Assembly: GCA_002436485.1 (NCBI GenBank) | Contig: DJMK01000203.1 | Location: 1-7,206 of the forward strand | DNA length: 7,206 bases | Reading direction: 5' to 3' | DNA from: Proteobacteria bacterium UBA6492 | GTDB lineage: Bacteria > Pseudomonadota > Gammaproteobacteria > UBA6429 > Thiohalophilaceae | Part shown: positions 1 through 5,207 of the stretch, piece after piece | How positions within the stretch are numbered: position 1 is the first letter of the stretch | Layout of the letters: each line of letters begins with the position of its first letter | Notes under the pieces: model-generated | What the model was told of the DNA's origin: nothing | Seen by the model: only the letters and a program-made list of their open reading frames with translations | Database searches by the model: none | Translations under genes and position numbers: made by a program

Positions 1-867
1 ATGGCGAGGCGTCTGTGTCGCGGTGGTATCGAGGTGATCGGCTATAACCGTTCAAACGCTATCGTCGAAGAACTGGCAAAAGAAGAAGGCATGATACCTG
101 CCACTTCGCTCGATGATGTTATTGATAAATTATCTACACCGCGCCTTGTCTGGTTGATGTTGCCTGCCGGCGAGATCACGGAAAGCTACATCAATGAGCT
201 AAGCAACAAGCTGGACAAGGGTGATATTGTCATTGATGGGGGTAATGCCAATTACCAGGACAGTGTGCGCCGTGGCGAGTTACTTGCAAAACATGATATT
301 GGCTTTATTGATGCTGGCACCTCGGGCGGTGTCTGGGGCCTGGAAAACGGTTATTGCCTGATGGTGGGTGGTAACAATACAGATGTTGAAAAATTGGCAC
401 CGGCACTGAAATGCCTTGCGCCTTCTGTTGAAAATGGCTGGGCACATGTCGGTCCGGTTGGCGCCGGTCATTTCAGCAAGATGATTCACAATGGCATAGA
501 GTACGGCATGATGCAGTCATTTGCAGAAGGCTTTGCCCTGCTCAAAGGTAAAAAAGAATTTGACTATGACCTGGCGCAAATCGCCGAGTTATGGCGGCAC
601 GGTTCCGTGGTACGAAGCTGGCTACTCGACCTGATGGCTGACTTTCTCAATCAAGACCAGGCACTGGAAAATATTGCACCATTCGTAGCTGATTCTGGTG
701 AAGGCAGATGGACGGCGGACGAGAGTATCGCGCAAGGTGTGCCTGCGCCAGTACTGGCACTGGCGGTACACATGCGTTTTGCCAGCCAGGGTAAAGCCGA
801 TTATGGTAACAAGCTGCTCGCCATGATGCGTAATGCGTTTGGTGGCCATAACGTTAAGGACAAATAA
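1..867 (+). CDS. gnd: 6-phosphogluconate dehydrogenase, decarboxylating, short form (5'-partial)
   Basis: Oxidatively decarboxylates 6-phosphogluconate to ribulose 5-phosphate, the last oxidative step of the pentose phosphate pathway, in the cytosol. Seen, counting from the first codon of the window: GDIVIDGGN at 74-82, GTSGG at 106-110, the catalytic block GHFSKMIHNG at 156-165 (Lys160, His163, Asn164), and DSGEGRW at 231-237, which matches the GTGKW region of the family. The usual N-terminal Rossmann segment (GLGRMG type) is absent because it lies upstream of the window. The Met at base 1 corresponds to the internal Met of the usual GANMARRL context, so about 15 residues are missing and base 1 is not the true start. 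At roughly 300 residues when complete, it belongs to the short (GndA/YqeC-like) group and lacks the long C-terminal half of E. coli Gnd. Asn16-Arg17-Ser18 after the second strand resembles NADP-type enzymes. It overlaps zwf by 1 nt. Confidence 0.95.
   Translation: MARRLCRGGIEVIGYNRSNAIVEELAKEEGMIPATSLDDVIDKLSTPRLVWLMLPAGEITESYINELSNKLDKGDIVIDGGNANYQDSVRRGELLAKHDIGFIDAGTSGGVWGLENGYCLMVGGNNTDVEKLAPALKCLAPSVENGWAHVGPVGAGHFSKMIHNGIEYGMMQSFAEGFALLKGKKEFDYDLAQIAELWRHGSVVRSWLLDLMADFLNQDQALENIAPFVADSGEGRWTADESIAQGVPAPVLALAVHMRFASQGKADYGNKLLAMMRNAFGGHNVKDK
855..860 (+). promoter_or_regulatory. Ribosome binding site of zwf, inside gnd
   Basis: TAAGGA lies six bases before the ATG at 867 and is contained in the last codons of gnd. 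Together with the 1-nt TAATG overlap it fixes the zwf start and indicates that zwf is translated from the gnd transcript, probably by coupled reinitiation. An alternative out-of-frame ATG at 833 has no support. Confidence 0.75.
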
Positions 868-2351
868 TGCAAGACGAAGCTTGCACTTTTATCGTGTTTG
901 GTGCGACGGGACACCTGGCAACCACCAAGTTGCTGCCTGCCATTTATCACCTGGAAGAAGAAAACCGCATACCCGACGGATCGGTGATCATCGGCTACAG
1001 CCGACGAAAACTGGATGACTCCGACTGGAACAACAAGCTCACACAAATTCTGACTGAACGTGCGCGCGGTGGTCTGAAACAGGAAGTGGCAACAAGACTC
1101 AAAGCGCGTGTGCATATGTTAAACGGTGACATGACAGATGCGGAGTCGCTCAAATCTCTCAAGGCATATCTTGATAGTTCGCCAAATATACCAAAGAACC
1201 TGGTTTTCTACATGGCCATACCGCCTAACCTGTATGCAAAGGTTGCCCATGCACTACATGATGCCGGGCTTACCAACTCGGAACACGGCTGGCGTCGCGT
1301 TGTTATTGAAAAACCGTTTGGCTATGACACCCAGAGCGCGATGGTACTTAACGAAAGCCTGCATAAATACTTTGATGAAAACCAGATCTTTCGTATCGAT
1401 CATTATCTTGGCAAATCAATGGTACAGAACGTGCTGGTGTTTCGCTTTGCCAACCTGATGCTCGAACCCCTATGGAACCGAAACTATATTGACCATATCC
1501 AGATCACCCATGCTGAATCCCAGGGGATTGGTAGCCGGGCAACATTTTATGATGGCGCCGGGGCATTACGTGACATGTTACAAAGCCACCTGTTGCAAAT
1601 GCTCACGCTGGTTGCCATGGAACCACCTGCCAGCCTGGATGCAGAATCGCTGCGCGACGAAAAGGTCAAGGTCTTAAAGTCCATACGCCCTATATCACGC
1701 CGTGTCGTCAATGCGCATGCCTATCGCGCGCAATATGCCGCAGGTGTCGTCGATGGCAAAAAAGTACCCGGCTATCTTGAAGAGAGCGGGATCCCTAAAA
1801 ACAGCGTGACTGAAACCTATGCCGCCATGAAGCTATATATCGATAACTGGCGCTGGCGTAACGTACCTTTTTATTTGCGCACCGGGAAACGCATGGCGAA
1901 AAACAGTTCAGTTATCAGTATTCGATTCAAGCATCCGCCGCAGCAACTGTTTCGCAAGACACAGATTGATCAACTTAAACCTAACTGGATTGTTTTATCG
2001 ATCCAGCCTAATGAATGTCTGCGAATGGAATTGCAGGTAAAACAACCCGGTCTTGAGATGAATGCTCACACGACCCAACTCGATGCCAGTTATTGCGCAA
2101 CGGGTATCGATCAGCTGGACGCCTATGAGTCACTCTTGCTGGATGTGATACAGGATGATTGTTCCCTGTTCCTGCGTTTTGATGAAATACATCATGCCTG
2201 GGAAATCGTCGATCCAATCCTTAAGGAATGGGACACGCAACAGGATTATATACATACCTACCCCGCTGGAAGCTGGGGGCCGGATGACAACAAACTGTTT
2301 GACCGTGACGATCAAAAATGGCGCAACTCGATCGATGACGAGATGAACTAG
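867..2351 (+). CDS. zwf: Glucose-6-phosphate 1-dehydrogenase
   Basis: Oxidises glucose 6-phosphate to 6-phosphogluconolactone and makes NADPH, as the entry to the oxidative pentose phosphate and Entner-Doudoroff pathways. The 494-residue length is normal for the family. Visible motifs: N-terminal dinucleotide loop GATGHLA at 12-18, YSRRK at 44-48 with Arg46 placed to hold the NADP phosphate, VIEKPFG at 146-152, active-site segment RIDHYLGK at 176-183, and YDGAGALRDMLQSHLLQ at 228-244 with catalytic His241. Three positions differ from the common consensus: His16 for Asp in GxxGDLA, Ser184 for the acidic or polar residue after DHYLGK, and Ser240 for Asn before the catalytic His. The Asp178-His179-Tyr180 core and Lys183 are intact, so activity is expected. 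It is the second gene of the gnd-zwf pair, with a ribosome site at 855-860. It ends in an AAC-TAG that overlaps the stop of the convergent glk. Confidence 0.97.
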   Translation: MQDEACTFIVFGATGHLATTKLLPAIYHLEEENRIPDGSVIIGYSRRKLDDSDWNNKLTQILTERARGGLKQEVATRLKARVHMLNGDMTDAESLKSLKAYLDSSPNIPKNLVFYMAIPPNLYAKVAHALHDAGLTNSEHGWRRVVIEKPFGYDTQSAMVLNESLHKYFDENQIFRIDHYLGKSMVQNVLVFRFANLMLEPLWNRNYIDHIQITHAESQGIGSRATFYDGAGALRDMLQSHLLQMLTLVAMEPPASLDAESLRDEKVKVLKSIRPISRRVVNAHAYRAQYAAGVVDGKKVPGYLEESGIPKNSVTETYAAMKLYIDNWRWRNVPFYLRTGKRMAKNSSVISIRFKHPPQQLFRKTQIDQLKPNWIVLSIQPNECLRMELQVKQPGLEMNAHTTQLDASYCATGIDQLDAYESLLLDVIQDDCSLFLRFDEIHHAWEIVDPILKEWDTQQDYIHTYPAGSWGPDDNKLFDRDDQKWRNSIDDEMN

Positions 2352-2353
2352 TT
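2346..2353. other. Palindromic overlapping stop codons of convergent zwf and glk
   Basis: AACTAGTT is an 8-bp perfect palindrome. Its central CTAG gives TAG on the + strand for zwf (2349-2351) and TAG on the - strand for glk (2350-2348). Both proteins therefore end in Asn encoded by AAC followed by TAG. There is no intergenic space, so any transcript end must lie inside the opposing gene. Confidence 0.95.
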
Positions 2354-3334
2354 TTTTTCTGCCTGTAGCCTGGCCAGCTCCATAGCACCCCGTAAACCAA
2401 CATCAGTATTCATAATCACCCGCACAGGAATTGATGCTGTCAATGATTGCATGGGGTATTTATCGTTAAACGATTGTGAAAATTCTTTCGCCTTGAGCTC
2501 ATCGATAATCCTCGGCGAAATTCCACCTGCCAGGTAGACACCGCCAGTGGCTTTACATGTTAATGCAAGATTTCCAGCCTGCGCGGCGTATAACTTTACA
2601 AAGCGTTGTAGTGCTGCGTCTGCAGCACTGCCAGGCTGATGCCGCGCATATTCGACAACAACAGCAGCCGGATCTTCACAGTCAAGTTTTTGTTGCATTT
2701 CGGCATTTGGCGGTTGCTCCAGGTAGGCTGAATAAAATTCAAATAGCCTGAGCAGGCCCGGGCCAGATACAAACGATTCATAAGTCACCCGCGTTAATTT
2801 TTTCCGCCAGTAATTAAACAGGCTGATTTCTTCATCATCACGTGGCGCGAAATCGACATGCCCGCCTTCGCTGGCAATCGAGATGCGCTTACCGTCATGC
2901 CATGCGAGTATCGCGTGCCCGAGGCCGGTACCAGCACCAATTATGGCAATCGTCCCGTGTGGATCCGGTTCCGCGCTTTGTAGCGTTATGTAGTCCTTGC
3001 CAGCCAATACTGGTACACCATGTGCAACACCGATAAAATCATTGACCAGGTGCAAACGATCGATCCCGGCGTCTTGTTCAATCTTTTTTTGCTCCAGTTG
3101 CCAGGGCAAATTGGTGATTTTTGCCTTGCCCTGCTGTACCGGTCCAGCCACTGCAAAACAAGCGGCATGCACACGTGCAATATCATGTTTGTCTTTAAAC
3201 GCGTTAATTATGGGAATAATATCGGTGTAGTCAGCACTGGCATAGACTTCGGTATATTCCTTTTCCGGTAATTGCGTATTCTGCGCGCGCAAACGTGCAT
3301 TGGTGCCGCCGATATCTGCTGCCAGTAACCACAT
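2348..3334 (-). CDS. glk: Glucokinase (bacterial ROK-independent Glk family)
   Basis: Phosphorylates glucose to glucose 6-phosphate with ATP in the cytosol. The 328-residue length matches the E. coli Glk type. Visible motifs: phosphate-binding ADIGGTNARL at 6-15, AGPV at 63-66, LVNDF at 96-100 with catalytic base Asp99, GAGTGLG at 133-139, EGGHVDFAP at 156-164 for sugar binding, and the adenosine-site segment GGVYLAGGISP at 264-274. No ROK-type zinc motif is seen. It is the downstream gene of the pgl-glk operon. Its ATG overlaps the pgl TGA by one base (TGATG) and no strong Shine-Dalgarno is visible (GGGA lies 11 bases upstream), so translation is probably coupled to pgl. Its C-terminal codons run over a T7 tract on the + strand just past zwf. 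Glucokinase next to pgl, zwf and gnd supplies their substrate; free glucose could come from glycogen or sucrose turnover (inference). Confidence 0.96.
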   Translation of the reverse strand: MWLLAADIGGTNARLRAQNTQLPEKEYTEVYASADYTDIIPIINAFKDKHDIARVHAACFAVAGPVQQGKAKITNLPWQLEQKKIEQDAGIDRLHLVNDFIGVAHGVPVLAGKDYITLQSAEPDPHGTIAIIGAGTGLGHAILAWHDGKRISIASEGGHVDFAPRDDEEISLFNYWRKKLTRVTYESFVSGPGLLRLFEFYSAYLEQPPNAEMQQKLDCEDPAAVVVEYARHQPGSAADAALQRFVKLYAAQAGNLALTCKATGGVYLAGGISPRIIDELKAKEFSQSFNDKYPMQSLTASIPVRVIMNTDVGLRGAMELARLQAEKN

Positions 3335-4080
3335 CAGTCGATTAATCCCGTTGCTGCATCATGATCAACATACCACAAAACCCCGCCGGGGTTTTTAATA
3401 CGTGCTACCGGATAATCGTCACGCTGCTCAAGCATGATCTCACGTAACACCTGTGCCTTGCTCTCGCCACTGACCAGCACTAGCAGCTGTCTTGCCACAT
3501 TGAGTACCGGGTACGTCAGGCTGATTCGCCAGCTGTCAAATTTTTCAACAAAGACACTACCAACCGGGCTGGCATATTCAGTAAGAATATCGGTACCAGG
3601 AAACAACGAGGCAGTATGCCCATCATCGCCCATACCTAAAAGAATCATGTCAAACACGGGGATGCTGTGAACACCAGGCATTAGTGCAAGCGTATCTGTG
3701 TAATGTTGCACACAATCATCAATGCGCGCGCAATCGGTCGGAATGGCATGCACCTGTTCTCGTGGTATTGCTACTTTTGAAAGCATGGTTTGCCATGCCA
3801 TTTGATAATTACTATCCGCGTGATCATGCGGCACATAGCGTTCATCGCCAAAATAGACCTGTATTTTTTGCCAGTCGATTTTCGTGGCATACTCGCTAGC
3901 CAGACAGCTATACAGATCAGCGGGCGTAGAACCACCTGATAGCGAGAGAAAATAATTCTCAGCTTGCTGTAACGTGCTGGCAATATGACTACACATGAAT
4001 TGTGCTACGGCTGTACTGAGTGCTGCACGTGACGGCATCACGATGACTTCATGGTGACCGAATTTTAGCGATTGTGTCAT
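3334..4080 (-). CDS. pgl: 6-phosphogluconolactonase (DevB/Pgl type)
   Basis: Hydrolyses 6-phosphoglucono-delta-lactone to 6-phosphogluconate, the step between Zwf and Gnd. The 248 residues from the chosen start match the DevB/SOL family (about 220-260). Motifs: LSGGSTP at 47-53 for phosphate binding, VYFGDERYV at 75-83, and LLGMGDDGHTASLFPG at 147-162 with the family Asp-Gly-His. An in-frame Met exists at 4176, but that extension would translate through the candidate promoter at 4129-4157 and adds 32 residues without family resemblance. The ATG at 4080 is therefore preferred. It has only a weak purine stretch (AGAG, three bases before the ATG), so the start is the least certain point. With gnd and zwf on the facing strand, all three oxidative pentose phosphate enzymes are present in the window. 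pgl is first in an operon with glk, joined by a 1-nt TGATG overlap. Confidence 0.94.
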   Translation of the reverse strand: MTQSLKFGHHEVIVMPSRAALSTAVAQFMCSHIASTLQQAENYFLSLSGGSTPADLYSCLASEYATKIDWQKIQVYFGDERYVPHDHADSNYQMAWQTMLSKVAIPREQVHAIPTDCARIDDCVQHYTDTLALMPGVHSIPVFDMILLGMGDDGHTASLFPGTDILTEYASPVGSVFVEKFDSWRISLTYPVLNVARQLLVLVSGESKAQVLREIMLEQRDDYPVARIKNPGGVLWYVDHDAATGLID

Positions 4081-4123
4081 ATTCTCTGTGATTGCCCGCA
4101 AGGAAACATGGATTGATTTACTA

Positions 4124-4152
4124 TTGGTATGATAAATAAAAATGCGTATCAC
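4124..4152 (+). promoter_or_regulatory. Candidate mirror-image promoter for the sucrose phosphatase gene
   Basis: Because the repeat is nearly symmetric, the + strand shows an equivalent pair: TTGGTA (4124-4129), 17-base spacer, TATCAC (4147-4152, four of six matches to TATAAT). Transcription would begin near 4159 and give a leader of about 195 bases ahead of the ATG at 4354. It is weaker than the - strand version, and a separate promoter closer to the gene cannot be excluded, though no better pair was found. Confidence 0.3.
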
Positions 4153-4157
4153 ACCAA
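4129..4157 (-). promoter_or_regulatory. Candidate sigma-70 promoter for pgl-glk
   Basis: Read on the - strand: -35-like TTGGTG (4157-4152), 17-base spacer, -10-like TATCAT (4134-4129, five of six matches to TATAAT). The start of transcription would fall near 4122, leaving a leader of about 40 bases before the pgl ATG at 4080. The -35 is weak (three of six). Both boxes lie inside the inverted repeat, so a bound regulator would compete with or position RNA polymerase. Confidence 0.4.
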
Positions 4158-4211
4158 CAAGCATCGTCAAATTCAACGCTGGTCAGCAGCTAATACCCTT
4201 GTGGGAATCGT

Positions 4212-4300
4212 ATGGCACAGTTGATGAATTTATGGTCTGGCCCGCTGCATATCATCATTATCGGTGGGCGATCGCGTTATCATCTCGCTGGCTGTGCCAT
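4212..4300 (+). other. Hairpin-forming sequence in the leader of the sucrose phosphatase gene
   Basis: ATGGCACAG (4212-4220) is perfectly complementary to CTGTGCCAT (4292-4300). Nested inside are GATGA (4223-4227) with TCATC (4280-4284), and GCCC (4240-4243) with GGGC (4266-4269). The three stems are compatible and could form one long arm in an RNA read from either strand. A 9-bp match in a region this size can occur by chance, and no known riboswitch class was recognised. The ORF that runs through it in another frame shows no recognisable protein. Confidence 0.3.
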
Positions 4301-4307
4301 TATCGGT
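4256..4307. repeat. Short direct repeat CATTATCGGT, two copies
   Basis: CATTATCGGT occurs at 4256-4265 and again at 4298-4307, in the same orientation and 42 bp apart (four helical turns). It sits between the candidate promoter and the sucrose phosphatase ATG. Same-face spacing is compatible with a pair of protein sites, but two 10-mers are thin evidence. Confidence 0.25.
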
Positions 4308-4353
4308 TACCATAGCCTGAGTGTAGAAGCTGTACTGCATATTTACGAACCCG

Positions 4354-5205
4354 ATGAAAAATATTTTACTTTGTTGCGACCTGGACCGTACTGTTTTACC
4401 AAACGGTCACCAACCCGAATCGCCGGGTGCGCGCGAGCTGTTTGCCGACTTAGTCCATGGCGGCGATATTCTGCTGGCCTATGTCTCTGGGCGCGACAAA
4501 ACATTATTGCTTGAAGCAATCGATAAATACAATATTCCAGTTCCTGATTATGCCATTGGGGACGTTGGCACAACGATGTACCGTATTGAAGATGGCCACT
4601 GGTCAGAAATGGATAGCTGGGCAAAGCACATTGCTGAGGACTGGCATAACATCGCCCCATCAGAAATACATAGTTACCTCGCTGATTTTAATGCCCTCAG
4701 ACTGCAAGAAGACTCAAAACAGGGCAAACATAAACTCAGTTATTATGTTCCGGTTGATATCGATACAGCCGCTTTGCTTGGTACGATTAAAAGTCGTTTG
4801 GATGAACATGCGATACACGCCAACCTGATATGGAGTATTGATGAGATCAAAAATGTCGGCCTGCTGGATATCCTGCCAGCCCGCGCAAACAAACTGCACG
4901 CTATTGAGTTTCTTATCAGCCAGACAGGTAGCTCGAAATCACACACCGTCTTTGCCGGCGACAGTGGTAACGATTTACCCGTCATCGTTAGCGATGTTCC
5001 TTCGGTGCTGGTAAAAAATGCCAGTGCAGATGTTCAAGATGAAGCATGGCATACCATAGAAAAAAACGGTAACAAGAATTTTATCTATATTGCCCAGGGT
5101 GACTTTCATGGACTCAATGGCAACTACTCTGCCGGCATCATCGAAGGACTTATCCATTATCATCCGCAACTCGAGAAATTACTTTCACAGGTAAAACCTG
5201 ACTAG
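4354..5205 (+). CDS. spp: Sucrose-6-phosphate phosphatase (HAD family, S6PP type)
   Basis: Expected to remove phosphate from sucrose 6-phosphate to give sucrose, completing the pathway begun by the neighbouring synthase. HAD motifs are complete: motif I CDLDRT at 8-13 (nucleophile Asp9, acid/base Asp11), motif II VSGR at 44-47, motif III lysine (Lys180 after DILPARAN), motif IV GDSGND at 202-207. The overall order (LAYVSGR, VGT at 71-73, KLSYY at 127-131, LDILPARANK, AGDSGND) follows cyanobacterial sucrose phosphatase. The 283 residues are somewhat longer than the usual 245-260, mostly near the C-terminus. The start is fixed by an in-frame TAG at 4324 and by motif I beginning at residue 8. 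No Shine-Dalgarno is visible upstream. It faces the synthase and shares a stop palindrome with it. A related HAD substrate such as glucosylglycerol or mannosylglycerate phosphate is possible from sequence alone, but the neighbouring synthase favours sucrose. Confidence 0.88.
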   Translation: MKNILLCCDLDRTVLPNGHQPESPGARELFADLVHGGDILLAYVSGRDKTLLLEAIDKYNIPVPDYAIGDVGTTMYRIEDGHWSEMDSWAKHIAEDWHNIAPSEIHSYLADFNALRLQEDSKQGKHKLSYYVPVDIDTAALLGTIKSRLDEHAIHANLIWSIDEIKNVGLLDILPARANKLHAIEFLISQTGSSKSHTVFAGDSGNDLPVIVSDVPSVLVKNASADVQDEAWHTIEKNGNKNFIYIAQGDFHGLNGNYSAGIIEGLIHYHPQLEKLLSQVKPD

Positions 5206-5207
5206 TC
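5200..5207. other. Palindromic overlapping stop codons of convergent spp and sps
   Basis: GACTAGTC is an 8-bp perfect palindrome. Its CTAG supplies TAG to the phosphatase gene (5203-5205) and to the synthase gene (5204-5202). Both proteins end in Asp encoded by GAC followed by TAG. The arrangement and the ACTAGT core are the same as at the zwf-glk junction. Confidence 0.95.

Larger units (their letters stand above)
4124..4157. repeat. Inverted repeat, 11-bp arms, candidate operator
   Basis: Left arm TTGGTATGATA (4124-4134) and right arm TATCACACCAA (4147-4157) are complementary at 10 of 11 positions, with a 12-base A-rich spacer (4135-4146). It is the best symmetric element in the divergent intergenic region and lies 44 bases upstream of the preferred pgl start. 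Arm centres are 23 bp apart, about two helical turns, which suits a dimeric regulator. It does not match the HexR consensus or a full CRP site, so no regulator is named. Confidence 0.55.

Noticed and set aside
2327..2358. CTCG/CGAG hairpin followed by a T7 tract just past the zwf stop, as an intrinsic terminator
   Set aside because: The stem is only four base pairs with an eight-base loop and is nine bases away from the T run. The T run is also explained by Glu-Lys-Asn codons of glk on the other strand.
4149..4153. TCACA in the intergenic region as a CRP site
   Set aside because: Only one half-site; the position where the partner TGTGA should be is a run of A.
4081..4176. Longer pgl start at 4176
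   Set aside because: Adds 32 residues with no family similarity and would put the best promoter candidate inside the coding region.
4268..4275. GCGATCGC octamer (HIP1-like) hinting at cyanobacterial origin
   Set aside because: Only this one copy was noticed, in the intergenic region, and the protein set and gene order look proteobacterial.
4081..4353. HexR operator controlling zwf/pgl genes, as in other gammaproteobacteria
   Set aside because: No match to the known TGTAATTAAATTACA-type palindrome was found; the inverted repeat present has a different sequence and spacing.
4212..4514. A 100-codon + strand frame overlapping the start of spp
   Set aside because: No recognisable motif, no ribosome site, and it runs out of frame into the well-supported phosphatase gene.
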